The notes under the pieces were generated by a model. That model did no database searches, was not told the DNA's origin, and was given only the letters and a program-made list of their open reading frames with translations. A stretch of DNA of 33,813 bases from DASWUZ01 sp036401395 (lineage in GTDB: Bacteria; Acidobacteriota; Terriglobia; Terriglobales; Acidobacteriaceae), in the NCBI GenBank assembly GCA_036401395.1, contig DASWUZ010000393.1, forward strand, positions 1 to 33,813, written 5' to 3'. The translations under genes and the position numbers were made by a program. How positions within the stretch are numbered: the first letter of the stretch is position 1; each line of letters begins with the position of its first letter. Shown piece by piece: positions 24,999 through 33,567 of the stretch.

Positions 24999-26218
24999 AT
25001 CCTATGAAGCTTGTGGGTCCTATTTTGCGCGCCGTGGCGCGAAACAAGATGAGGGCAGTGCTGATGATGGCCGGCGTGACCATCGGCATCGCCTCGCTCA
25101 CCATTCTCACGTCCATCGGCGAGAGCACGCGCCGCGAAACGATGAAGCGATTCAAGAACATGCTCGGCACGTTCGACACCGTCATTATCCGGCCCGGTTC
25201 GAGCAAAAACCGGGGCATGGTCTCGCTGACCAACGTCGAGCCAAGTCTCAAATTCGAAGACGCCGCGGCCATTGCAACCGAGGTCCCCGAGATCCGCCAG
25301 CTTGCCGAGGTGCAAAACGCGCTCGATATTGACGTCAAATACCAGGACCGCAACGGGACGCCCGCGATCTTCGGGGTCTCTTCCAATTGGCTTGAACTAC
25401 GTGGCGACGAAGTAGCTCAGGGCCAGTTTTTCTCGGACGAGGACGTGCGGTCGATGACCCGGGTAGCCATCCTGGGCGCCGATACGCAGCGGCAACTCTT
25501 TCCCGAGGAAGACCCGATCGGCAAGACTATCCGCATAGGGGACGTACCCTTTGTAGTTCGCGGAGTGATGATGGCGCGGGGCGCCGGCCCGGCCGGAGGA
25601 AGCCTCGACAACCTCATCTTCATCCCCGTAACCACTGCGTCCAAACGCCTGTTCAATCGCGACTTCCTCACCATGCTCATCGCCCAACTTAAAGATCCCG
25701 ATCAAGGTGCGGAGGCCATCGGACACATTCAAACCTTACTGCGCGCGAGGCACCACATTGCGGTGGGCGCGCTGGACGACTTCAACGTAACCAATCCTCG
25801 CGCGGTGATGGCCCAGGTCACGACCATGGGATCGACGATACGCAAGCTGCTCGTTGTCGTCGCCTTCCTCGCGACAGCGATCGGAGGAGTGGTCATTATG
25901 GCCGTCACCCTCATCGGGGTCTCTGAGCGCCGGAAAGAAATTGGCGTGCGCCGTGCAGTCGGGGCCAGCCGCAATGCAATTCTCGCGCAGTTCCTTTTGG
26001 AAGCGGTGATGCTGTCCTTCGCAGGCGGCATGGCGGGCATCGCTATCGGAGTTGGCGGCACTCAGATCGTCTCCCGTCTTCAACACCTGCCATTCCTGCT
26101 CGAATCGCGATCGGTGCTCTTAGCGACCCTGCTCTCTGTTGCACTCGGGTTGTTGTTCGGAGTCTACCCCGCGTGGAAAGCAGCCCGCACAAATCCCATC
26201 GATGCGTTACGGGATTAG
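24995..26218 (+). CDS. MacB/FtsX-type ABC permease, first subunit
   Basis: A 407-residue permease with an N-terminal membrane helix (RAVLMMAGVTIGIASLTIL), a 230-residue MacB-type periplasmic domain (with IDVKYQDRNGTPAIFGVS, VAILGADTQRQLFPEEDPIG and IRIGDVPFVVRGVM) and a C-terminal FtsX domain of three helices: KLLVVVAFLATAIGGVVIMA, SERRKEIGVRRAVGASRNAI (cytoplasmic coupling helix) and the last pair ending in PAWKAARTNPIDALR. This is the standard arrangement. It pairs with the second permease, six bases downstream. Confidence 0.94.
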   Translation: MNPMKLVGPILRAVARNKMRAVLMMAGVTIGIASLTILTSIGESTRRETMKRFKNMLGTFDTVIIRPGSSKNRGMVSLTNVEPSLKFEDAAAIATEVPEIRQLAEVQNALDIDVKYQDRNGTPAIFGVSSNWLELRGDEVAQGQFFSDEDVRSMTRVAILGADTQRQLFPEEDPIGKTIRIGDVPFVVRGVMMARGAGPAGGSLDNLIFIPVTTASKRLFNRDFLTMLIAQLKDPDQGAEAIGHIQTLLRARHHIAVGALDDFNVTNPRAVMAQVTTMGSTIRKLLVVVAFLATAIGGVVIMAVTLIGVSERRKEIGVRRAVGASRNAILAQFLLEAVMLSFAGGMAGIAIGVGGTQIVSRLQHLPFLLESRSVLLATLLSVALGLLFGVYPAWKAARTNPIDALRD

Positions 26219-26224
26219 GAGAAG

Positions 26225-27553
26225 GTGGGTAGATTCAGGGTGCAGCTTCTTCGTCTCAGACAATTAATGGCTTTGGCTGCCCGGAACTTCTGGCGCTTCC
26301 GTCTCCAGGCCGTCCTCATCACCGTCGCTTCCATGACCGGAACGGCCGGCGTCATCGTCTCAGCGGGTTATGCCGCAGGAGGACGCCAGAAGATACTTAA
26401 TCAGTTTTCACAACTTGGCGTGAACGTCATCGTCATCACCCCCGAACAAAGTCGCGTTGTTGGAGGACGCGCCCGCACCGGCTCAATCGTGACCACGCTT
26501 ACTGAGTCCGACTACAAGGCAATCCAGCAATCGGTCACCGGCATCTCTGTCTCATCTCCAACAGTGGCGCGCGTCTTCCGCATCCGGGCTGGTAATCTCA
26601 CCAAAAACACAACCATCGTTGGCTGCACTCCGGAATATTTCGCCATCAAGCACTGGCCCGCAGCGCAAGGTGATCTTTTCGACGAAGCGGCTGCTCGCCG
26701 TGAGGCCCGCGTCGCCCTGCTTGGTGCGACGGCGGCCCGCGACCTCTTCGGCGACGCCGACCCCACCGATCTTCGTATTACCATCAACCGGGTCCCGTTC
26801 ATTGTCGCCGGTGTGCTCGCGGAGCGCGGTCAGGGTCTAGACGCATCGAGCGAAGATGACCAGGTCTACGTCCCTCTCGACACCGCCATGCACCGCCTGC
26901 TGAATATCGACTACTACAACTCCATTTTTTTCGAAATTCCTGGCGTGGAGCACATAGATTCCGTTGCGGTAAAGATAGATCGCCTGCTGCAACAAAGGCA
27001 CAATCGAGGTTGGGTCTCAAATGATGTGAACGACGATACCACCGCAAATCTGAACGTAAACATGCCCGAGCTGTCCCGTAAGAGCCTTTCGCACCAAAGC
27101 CGCAACAGAGACTTCCAGATCCAAAACCGAAAGAGCCTGATAGAAACCCAGCTGGCTTCTTTCGGCCGTCTGACATTTTTAGTCAATTGGGTGGCCCTGA
27201 GCGCGCTTGCCGTCTCTTCGCTCGGCGTCTTTGCCATCACCTGGATTGGGATCAAGAATAGGACCCGGGAGATAGGCACCCGTCGCGCCATCGGGGCGCG
27301 CATTGCAGACATCCTTGTGCAGTTTTTCGCCGAAGGAATGATTGGAGCATGCACCGGCTGCGCCCTGGGAGCGGCCCTCAGCTATATCGCCCTGCGCATT
27401 ATCGATGAACGCATCGGCCAGCCTTTCCTATTTTCAAACAGCGCCGCACTTTGGGAAGTCGCGGTATCGCTGACTCTTTACTCAACCTTTACGCTGATCT
27501 CCAGCATTCGGGCCATCCGCGTCCGCCCCCTCGAGGCGCTCCGCTCAGAATGA
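26225..27553 (+). CDS. MacB/FtsX-type ABC permease, second subunit
   Basis: A 442-residue permease of the same family as its upstream neighbour but clearly divergent. It has an N-terminal helix (FRLQAVLITVASMTGTAGVIV), a periplasmic domain with VGCTPEYFAIKHWPAAQGDL and VALLGATAARDLFG, a hydrophilic linker around residues 255-305, and FtsX helices with IGIKNRTREIGTRRAIGARIADI and a C-terminal IRAIRVRPLEALRSE. The start is GTG at 26225 with AGGAG close upstream. Two unlike permeases and one ATPase imply a heterodimer. It is the last gene of the run. Confidence 0.93.
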   Translation: MGRFRVQLLRLRQLMALAARNFWRFRLQAVLITVASMTGTAGVIVSAGYAAGGRQKILNQFSQLGVNVIVITPEQSRVVGGRARTGSIVTTLTESDYKAIQQSVTGISVSSPTVARVFRIRAGNLTKNTTIVGCTPEYFAIKHWPAAQGDLFDEAAARREARVALLGATAARDLFGDADPTDLRITINRVPFIVAGVLAERGQGLDASSEDDQVYVPLDTAMHRLLNIDYYNSIFFEIPGVEHIDSVAVKIDRLLQQRHNRGWVSNDVNDDTTANLNVNMPELSRKSLSHQSRNRDFQIQNRKSLIETQLASFGRLTFLVNWVALSALAVSSLGVFAITWIGIKNRTREIGTRRAIGARIADILVQFFAEGMIGACTGCALGAALSYIALRIIDERIGQPFLFSNSAALWEVAVSLTLYSTFTLISSIRAIRVRPLEALRSE

Positions 27554-27673
27554 TGATTCCCTTCCCCGAGGCTCAAACCGAGCAAGTAGAAGCCCTTGCG
27601 CCAGAAGCAGTTTCTATACCCCAGGATGAAGTAGGGGAGTTGCGGCTCTATCTTGGTGCGCACGAGGAATCCT

Positions 27674-28681
27674 TTACTCGTCGCGACCAGGTCTGCCCAT
27701 GAGCTCCTGGATAGCATCGCGTGGCGCTCTCGCTTGATGCAGAATGGCCTCGACCTGCTTTGTGATGGGCATCTCAACCCCGTGCTTTGCGGCAAGGCCC
27801 AATGCTGCTGAGGTCGTGCGCACTCCCTCAGCAACCTTGCCCTCAAGGCCGGCAAGTATCTCTGGCAGTGGTCGACCCTGGCCCAGGGCGATGCCGACGG
27901 CACGATTGCGAGAGAGAGCTCCTGTACAGGTGAGAACGAGATCGCCCAGACCGGAGAGGCCGGCTAGCGTCTCCCGGCGTCCCCTACAGGCTACCGCGAG
28001 GCGGATGATCTCAGCGATGCCGCGTGTCATGAGGGCCGCTGCACTACTGTGACCGAGACCCAGGCCGGTCACCACTCCCGAGGAGATTGCGACGACGTTT
28101 TTGAGTGCGCCGCCAAGCTCGACGCCGATCACGTCTTCATTGGTATAAAGGCGCAGCGTGGGGCTCGAAAATTCGCGCTGGATACGGGTCGCAACGCCGG
28201 TATCTTCAAAGGCAATGGTCACTGCTGTCGGAAAACCGCTGGCTACCTCCTGCGCGAACGAAGGTCCGCTCAGCACTCCAACAGGAACATCGAAACCCCT
28301 CCCCGCCAGCGTCTCGGCGATGACCTCCGACATGCGAAGAAACGTGCCGTCCTCAATGCCCTTCGTCGCGCTGACGAGTATCTGCCTCGCGTGGAAGTAA
28401 GGGGCGATCCGCTCAAAGGTGGGGCGTAGATATTGCGAGGGCACGGTGCTGACGATGATCTCGGCCGAGTCGAGCCCGCCGGCAACATCGGCAGTTACAG
28501 CTATCTCGGGAGCCAACGGGAAGCCCGGCAAGAAGACCTTGTTTTCGCGGTCGCGGTTCAAGGCGTCGCTCGTCGCTTCGCTTCGCCCCAGCAGCGTTAC
28601 TGCGTGGCCCCCGCGCCGGCTGAGGCTTATGGCGAGCGCGGTGCCCCAGGCACCTGTGCCGAGTATGGCGATCCTGCTCAT
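27674..28681 (-). CDS. gpsA: Glycerol-3-phosphate dehydrogenase [NAD(P)+]
   Basis: The 335-residue protein starts MSRIAILGTGAWGTALAISL, the GxGxxG nucleotide-binding motif, and has ILVSATKGIEDGTFLRMSEV, VGVLSGPSFAQEVASGFPT and the catalytic-lysine block GVELGGALKNVVAISSGV. It also has GLSGLGDLVLTCTGALSRNR, all typical of GpsA. It reduces dihydroxyacetone phosphate to sn-glycerol 3-phosphate for phospholipid synthesis. Its ATG overlaps the plsY stop (ATGA), so the two successive steps are coupled. It converges on the permease gene; I find no convincing terminator in the 120-base gap. Confidence 0.97.
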   Translation of the reverse strand: MSRIAILGTGAWGTALAISLSRRGGHAVTLLGRSEATSDALNRDRENKVFLPGFPLAPEIAVTADVAGGLDSAEIIVSTVPSQYLRPTFERIAPYFHARQILVSATKGIEDGTFLRMSEVIAETLAGRGFDVPVGVLSGPSFAQEVASGFPTAVTIAFEDTGVATRIQREFSSPTLRLYTNEDVIGVELGGALKNVVAISSGVVTGLGLGHSSAAALMTRGIAEIIRLAVACRGRRETLAGLSGLGDLVLTCTGALSRNRAVGIALGQGRPLPEILAGLEGKVAEGVRTTSAALGLAAKHGVEMPITKQVEAILHQARAPRDAIQELMGRPGRDE

Positions 28682-29355
28682 GCAGGGCCCGGCTGGGTCT
28701 GGCCGCTCTGCGGCGGCTTCTTACCAAAGCGGTATTCGGTGCCATGCCACAGCCGCACTAGATTGGCGCGATGCTTCCCAATCACGAGCGCAGACATAAT
28801 GACCAGGACGACGATAAAGAGCGGCGTCGGCCAGCTGCCCTGCTGGCGTCGCAAAAGAAGCACGGCGAGGAAGGGATAGGAGGCTGCTCCGACGACGGAC
28901 GCGAGCGAGACGTAGCGGGTGATTGCGACAACGAGAATAAATATCGCGAGCACAATAAAGGCGGCCCAGGGCACGATTGCTGCGAGGACTCCGAAAGCAG
29001 TGGCGACGCCCTTGCCCCCTTTAAATCGGAGCCAGACGGGAAAAATATGGCCTACGATTGCGGCAAAGGCAGCGATCGCGGCCGCGTCCTGCGCGGGAAC
29101 GGGGGTAAGCGGCCCGATGCGGAGAATCCACAACGCGGCCATCACGGCGACGTAGCCTTTGAAGGCGTCGAGGACGAAGGTGAGAAGGCCGAGTCCTTTT
29201 GCGCCCGAGCGAAGGACGTTGGTTGCGCCGATATTGCCGCTGCCGACGGAGCGGATGTCTTCCTTGCGCACAAACCGCACGAGCAGGTATCCAAAGGGGA
29301 TGGAGCCGAGCAGGTAGGCGACAAGGGCCACGAGAACGTAGGTCAGGATTGGCAT
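28678..29355 (-). CDS. plsY: Acyl-phosphate:glycerol-3-phosphate acyltransferase PlsY
   Basis: The 225-residue membrane protein from ATG 29355 has the three conserved PlsY motifs: SVGSGNIGATNVLRSG, GHIFPVWLRFKGGKGVATAFG and GKHRANLVRLWHGTE, between five or more hydrophobic segments. An upstream extension is open but lacks typical sequence, so MPILTYVLVALVAYLLGSIP is the natural N-terminus. PlsY makes lysophosphatidate from acyl phosphate and the glycerol 3-phosphate produced by GpsA, whose gene follows with a 4-base overlap. Confidence 0.96.
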   Translation of the reverse strand: MPILTYVLVALVAYLLGSIPFGYLLVRFVRKEDIRSVGSGNIGATNVLRSGAKGLGLLTFVLDAFKGYVAVMAALWILRIGPLTPVPAQDAAAIAAFAAIVGHIFPVWLRFKGGKGVATAFGVLAAIVPWAAFIVLAIFILVVAITRYVSLASVVGAASYPFLAVLLLRRQQGSWPTPLFIVVLVIMSALVIGKHRANLVRLWHGTEYRFGKKPPQSGQTQPGPA

Positions 29356-29450
29356 GGCCGTGATGATTTTACCAACGCGGAGTGGCGATTGTGCGAGGCG
29401 TATGGTTAATCTAGTGTTGAGCGGAATGTTTGAGTTCGGAGAGGTTGGAC

Positions 29451-29743
29451 ATGTCTTCTTCAATAGAAACGATCAACATCGCCGTGCCGGTGTCTGTGGT
29501 GGCGGTCGCGCAGCGTGCTGTTGAGGCGGGCGAGTACGCTTCTGTCAGCGATGTGGTGAGCGACGCTTTGCTGGATTGGACGAAGAATCGGAGCCCACTA
29601 CGCGAACACGGGACCGAGGACCTGCGAGAAATATGGCAGGAGGTTCTTCTGCGAAACGAGCCGGGGGTTCCCTCGAAGACGCACTTGAGGCCCTCAAAAG
29701 TAAGTATCAAGGAATGGTCGATGCCGAGGCTGCGGTCAGATAA
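29451..29743 (+). pseudogene. ParD-like ribbon-helix-helix antitoxin with a -1 frameshift
   Basis: ATG 29451 follows GGAGAGG at good spacing. The N-terminal part encodes a ribbon-helix-helix strand (IETINIAVPVSVVAVAQRAV), EAGEYASVSDVVSDALLDW and GTEDLREIWQEVLL, the pattern of ParD/CopG antitoxins. At the G5 run 29663-29667 the frame leaves this pattern, while the -1 frame continues with GGSLEDALEALKSKYQGMVD and AEAAVR before TAA at 29741, which is a normal antitoxin C-terminus. One missing G explains it. Real decay, phase variation or a homopolymer sequencing error are all possible. Confidence 0.72.
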
Positions 29744-29745
29744 GC

Positions 29746-29886
29746 GTGCGGACGCGAACAACGAGAACCGCGTGGGCGGATGTGGCCGAAATCGCGGAGT
29801 AGATTTCGGCGGGAAGTAGCAGTCGCGCCGTCCGTTTCCTTGATGAATTCGCCATCGCTGCGGCGAACTCGGCAGAAATCCTCTGA
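29746..29886 (+). pseudogene. ParE-like toxin remnant
   Basis: Three bases after the restored antitoxin stop, a GTG opens RTTRTAWADVAEIAE, then a TAG (29800-29802), then ISAGSSSRAVRFLDEFAIAA before another stop at 29884. Read through the TAG, this matches the first half of a ParE/RelE toxin (two helices with A..D..EIA.YI and A.RFLDEF patterns). The second half, with the beta-sheet, is not recognisable in any frame up to 29988. I conclude that the toxin is dead. Confidence 0.6.
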
Positions 29887-29988
29887 TTACCAGCTTAGGC
29901 CTGAGCTTTGGAGAAGGAGATCGGCTGGCATCGCTGGGATCCAGCCAAGTCCAAGTTTTATTAGGGGAGATATTCTGAACGTGCAAAG

Positions 29989-31056
29989 CTAGTAGGCTCT
30001 GTAAAAGTCGGACGGGGAGTGCCACTTTGTTGGGTCGTCGACCCAGCGAAGTGCCTCGCGAACGATTCGCTCCTGAAAGTCAATCAGTCTGCCTTTCCCG
30101 TTGGGTTCCGTCTGCCACGCCATCATTGAATGACCGGCGTCGGGCAGATCGACGAACGTCAAATTCGATTTGCCTCGTCTTAGAAACTCCACTGCACTGA
30201 TGTCGGCACTTTCAATCGGAACTTGGCGATCCTTTGTCCCCACGGCGACAAACACGGGTACGTGAGCTTTTAGTAAGTTTTCAGTTGTGGATTCCGCGAG
30301 GAAGCTGTGCCATTCCTTGTACGTTTCCCCTTGCCATTTTTTAGAGGTTGAATCAGGATCTGCAAAGATTTCGCGAAAGGTTGCGTATTCTTTCTGAATC
30401 AGGTCCTCCCCTTGACTGGTCGTGAGATCTCCGGTCAACACCTTTTTCCGAATTCCAACGATTGAGTCGTATATCTGCGAGGCCCCACCAGCGCCCAAGC
30501 ACACGACGTGCGTAACCTTGCTATTGGTGGCTGCGACTTTTGCAGCCACGTCTGCACCCGCCGAATGACCGATCACTACTATCCGCGAAGAATCCACCCA
30601 AGTCTTAGTGGATAACTCGGCGATCACTGCATTCACGTCTTCCGTCAGGTTACTGAGAGAACTCCAGTTGTAATATTCCTCGTTGGGAATATAATCTTGC
30701 GGACCATAAAAGGGGACACCGCGCTTGAGCACGACAACGAAGTGATAGCGATCTCGCACCCACGCTGGCTGCACCATCAACAGGCTTTTAATGACCACAA
30801 CGCCATCTTGCGTTCCAGGCTGCAAGATAGGGCGGGGACTCGATCCCTGGATAAAGATTAGAAGAGGTTTCCTGGTAGGGTTCAGGGCTGGGTCCACAGA
30901 CACCTCGAAGGTCACTGTGTGGCCGCCGTGCTGAATTTTGATCTCGGTAAGGCCAAGGTCGGAGGGAGTGGTCTGTGCCACCACGAGGGGTGACAGGGTG
31001 AGGCCTAATGTTGTCAGTAATAAGAGGCTCTGAGTTCTGTAGTGCAATCGATTCAC
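29989..31056 (-). CDS. Secreted alpha/beta hydrolase
   Basis: A 355-residue protein with a signal peptide (SLLLLTTLGLTLSPLVVAQ, cleaved near residue 28). The alpha/beta-hydrolase core has LLIFIQGSSPRP as the oxyanion strand, nucleophile Ser in VVIGHSAGADVAA, acid Asp in VAVGTKDRQVPIES and His in LPDAGHSMMAW. The start is GTG at 31056. It resembles acyl-peptidase/esterase-like hydrolases of unknown substrate; a sequence-based role cannot be given. The DNA appears less GC-rich than its neighbours. It ends 17 bases after cinA, on the same strand, and is next to the decayed toxin-antitoxin pair. Confidence 0.87.
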   Translation of the reverse strand: MNRLHYRTQSLLLLTTLGLTLSPLVVAQTTPSDLGLTEIKIQHGGHTVTFEVSVDPALNPTRKPLLIFIQGSSPRPILQPGTQDGVVVIKSLLMVQPAWVRDRYHFVVVLKRGVPFYGPQDYIPNEEYYNWSSLSNLTEDVNAVIAELSTKTWVDSSRIVVIGHSAGADVAAKVAATNSKVTHVVCLGAGGASQIYDSIVGIRKKVLTGDLTTSQGEDLIQKEYATFREIFADPDSTSKKWQGETYKEWHSFLAESTTENLLKAHVPVFVAVGTKDRQVPIESADISAVEFLRRGKSNLTFVDLPDAGHSMMAWQTEPNGKGRLIDFQERIVREALRWVDDPTKWHSPSDFYRAY

Positions 31057-31072
31057 CTCGTCGGTATGTTAG

Positions 31073-32317
31073 TCACATCAGGCGGCGACGGATAAGGTCG
31101 AGGGCTTGCTGGGTGGTGTATTGACGGATGCGGTCGCGGTCCCCGGGCAGGCGGCGCTCCACGACCTCGGTATGGTTGTCATCGGCCACTGCGATGTATA
31201 CCAGGCCTACAGGTTTTGCTTCGGTACCGCCGGTTGGGCCTGCTACGCCGGTGATGCTTACTCCTAAGGTCGCGCCGCAGCGGGTGCGAATGCCCTCGGC
31301 GAGGGCAGCGGCGACTTCGCGACTGACCGCGCCGAAACGATCGAGCAGCGCCGCATCTACTCCCGCGAACTCCGTCTTGAGCGCGTTGCTGTAGACGACC
31401 GCGCCGCCGAGGAATGATCGTGAACTTCCGCTGATGCTGGTCAATCTTTGCGACAGCAAGCCGCCGGTGCAGCTTTCGGCGACAGCCAGCGTGGCTCCCC
31501 GCATTTCAAGGTAGAAGAGGACGATGCGTTCAAGCGATTCACCCTGGGAGGAGTAGATAGTGTCGCCGAGTTCATCCTCGATGGCGCTGGCGAGTTGGTC
31601 GACGCGGGCCTGCGCCTCGGGCAGGCTTGCTTTGGAGCAGAGCAGGTTCAACTGAATGTCGCCGAGGCTGGCCAGGATCGTCGTCTCGACATCTTTATAT
31701 TGCTGGTAGATCGGGGCAATGCGAGCGTCGGCGGCTGACTCGCCGATCATGGCCGCCTTGAGAGTGCGTTCTGCAATGTGACGGACAGGCAGGGTCTCTC
31801 GCAGTCGTGTCATGCAGACGCCGTCGAACATGGGTTTGATCTCGGCGGGCGGCCCCGGCAGCAGCAGAATCAGCTTCCTGTGACCGCCGTAGACGGTGTC
31901 GATCCATTGCCCCGGCGCAGTGCCGTTGGGGTTGGGAAGAATGGATGCTCCGGCGATCACATCGCCCTGGCGCAGATTATTGTCGGTGAGTTGCATGCGG
32001 CGCGCGGCGAATCGGGCGTAGAGCTGGGCGATAATTTCGGGGTCGCGTGTGAGAGTAACGCCGAGCGCCTCGGCGACTGCTTCGCGAGAGAGATCGTCGA
32101 TGGTGGGGCCCAGGCCGCCCATGGTGATCACGATGTCAGCGCGATTGAGTGCGGCGCGGACGGCTTCGACGAGGTGGTCCTGGCGGTCGCCTACGATGGT
32201 TTTGAATAGGACCTGGACGCCGAGCTGATTGAGGCCACGGGTGAGATGGAGCGAGTTCGTGTCCTGGCGGAAAGGGGTGAGCAGCTCCGAGCCGATGGCG
32301 ATGATTTCACAGTTCAT
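31073..32317 (-). CDS. cinA: CinA-like competence/damage-inducible protein
   Basis: A 414-residue two-domain protein. The N-terminal molybdopterin-binding-like domain has CEIIAIGSELLTPFRQDTNS, DIVITMGGLGPTIDDLSREA and NGTAPGQWI. The C-terminal nicotinamide-nucleotide amidase (PncC) domain has VAESCTGGLLSQRLTSISGS, GGAVVYSNALK and GVSITGVAGPTGGTEAKPVG. CinA is linked to pyridine-nucleotide recycling and, in some bacteria, competence. ATG at 32317 gives the standard N-terminus; the upstream frame adds unconserved residues. It is downstream of an NHL protein and a PgpA gene; a pgpA-cinA arrangement is common in bacteria. Confidence 0.95.
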   Translation of the reverse strand: MNCEIIAIGSELLTPFRQDTNSLHLTRGLNQLGVQVLFKTIVGDRQDHLVEAVRAALNRADIVITMGGLGPTIDDLSREAVAEALGVTLTRDPEIIAQLYARFAARRMQLTDNNLRQGDVIAGASILPNPNGTAPGQWIDTVYGGHRKLILLLPGPPAEIKPMFDGVCMTRLRETLPVRHIAERTLKAAMIGESAADARIAPIYQQYKDVETTILASLGDIQLNLLCSKASLPEAQARVDQLASAIEDELGDTIYSSQGESLERIVLFYLEMRGATLAVAESCTGGLLSQRLTSISGSSRSFLGGAVVYSNALKTEFAGVDAALLDRFGAVSREVAAALAEGIRTRCGATLGVSITGVAGPTGGTEAKPVGLVYIAVADDNHTEVVERRLPGDRDRIRQYTTQQALDLIRRRLM

Positions 32318-32419
32318 GGCTTCGTCATGGAGTCGTCCCGGCAATGCTCGCGAGTTCTGCCCTCGCGCATTATTTCTGAAAAACCTGACGGCTATTCACG
32401 GAAGATACTCGGCTTTCGC

Positions 32420-33463
32420 CTACACCGCGAACCCCTGAACACCCAGATGGAGCCGATAGATCGTGTCGCCAGTTACCACGATCGCGTTGCCGCCCGGTGC
32501 GAAGGCGAGGCCTACGATGCCAGAGCCTGACACGGCGATCGATGCTTCCTGCTGGGGTGTGATGCGCACGACGCCGCGACGCCCTCGGTATGAAGCAGCG
32601 ACGTAGAGGTTGCCGCTCGCGTCCACGGCAAGCCCCTGCGGCCGCCCTAACCCTCGGTAATAAACCCGTGGCGTGCCGTGACGATCTATGGCGTAAACGC
32701 TGTCGTAACTCGATGTAGTTGGGCCAGTGACGAAGAGCGTCTGGTCCGGCCCAAAGGCAAGATGGGAGGCCGCGACGCTGGGCTCAAGGGTCGCGAAGAC
32801 AAAAATCCGCCGGTCAACGCCTATCTTGAAAATCGTCCCGCTACGGTCGCCGACGTAGAGATTTTGTTCCGCATCGAAGGCGAGGCCGGTTGCTACGCCC
32901 ATGCCCTCGGCGTAAAGCGAAGCCGCACCTGCGGAGGAAACGCGGTGCACCGTTCCATCCTGACGCGAGGAGACGTAAAGATAGCCTTCGCGGTCAAATG
33001 CGAGGCCGGTCGCGTTCACCAATCCAGTGAGGAAGGACTTCGTCTCGCCGTCGGGATCGACTCGGAAGACCGAAACCGGCGTCGTCTGCCCGCGCGGGCC
33101 AGAGAACGTGACGTATGTATTTCCAAAAGTATCGACAGCAGGATTACCGACGGCGTGAATACCGTCCGCTACAAGCGCGGCCACCTCAACGTCGAGGTCG
33201 TTGCTGCGGAGACCCCGTTGCTGGATCGCCAGCTTGCCTGAATCTGCCTCGGAGGGCGCCTGCACCACGATGCGGCCCTGACGGCTGAGCAGGATGTGCG
33301 CGGGCCTGTCGCCCAGCATGGCGACGGGGCGGTTGAGTCCGGTCGCGCCAAGATTTGAGCCGCGTACTTCGATCTCGCCGCCGGGAAGTGCAGCGGCTGG
33401 CCGGACCGAATCCAGCTGCGGCGTCGTCGATGCGACGACGGGAGACTTGCCGATCTTGATCAT
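32420..33463 (-). CDS. IPT/TIG plus NHL-type beta-propeller protein
   Basis: A 347-residue protein. The first 95 residues form an IPT/TIG immunoglobulin-like domain (PQLDSVRPAAALPGGEIEVR, GSNLG). The rest is a propeller with repeats of the type GLAFDREGYLYVSSRQDGTV, GLAFDAEQNLYVGDRSGTIF, HLAFGPDQTLFVTGPTT, GLAVDASGNLYVAAS and GLAFAPGGNAIVVT, about five or six blades. No signal peptide is evident. Such proteins are common in Acidobacteria and usually hypothetical; SMP-30/gluconolactonase-like activity is possible but no catalytic set is visible. It probably forms an operon with cinA (102 bases). Confidence 0.88.
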   Translation of the reverse strand: MIKIGKSPVVASTTPQLDSVRPAAALPGGEIEVRGSNLGATGLNRPVAMLGDRPAHILLSRQGRIVVQAPSEADSGKLAIQQRGLRSNDLDVEVAALVADGIHAVGNPAVDTFGNTYVTFSGPRGQTTPVSVFRVDPDGETKSFLTGLVNATGLAFDREGYLYVSSRQDGTVHRVSSAGAASLYAEGMGVATGLAFDAEQNLYVGDRSGTIFKIGVDRRIFVFATLEPSVAASHLAFGPDQTLFVTGPTTSSYDSVYAIDRHGTPRVYYRGLGRPQGLAVDASGNLYVAASYRGRRGVVRITPQQEASIAVSGSGIVGLAFAPGGNAIVVTGDTIYRLHLGVQGFAV

Positions 33464-33567
33464 GAACGAGGACCCCGGTTCTTGAACGCTTGCAGTTGGG
33501 ACGAATCACCAGCCAGAAAGGAATGCTCGATTGATCCGAAGCAATGCTTAAAGTTGAGTCAGCGAAC

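Noticed and set aside
27554..27673. Bidirectional terminator between the convergent permease and gpsA genes
   Set aside because: Only a short CCCC/GGGG pairing with an 11-base loop is visible, and there is no T-run on either strand.
28771..29409. Plus-strand open frame of 212 residues
   Set aside because: Antisense shadow of plsY; very Asp/Gly/Lys-rich as expected for the complement of a membrane protein gene.
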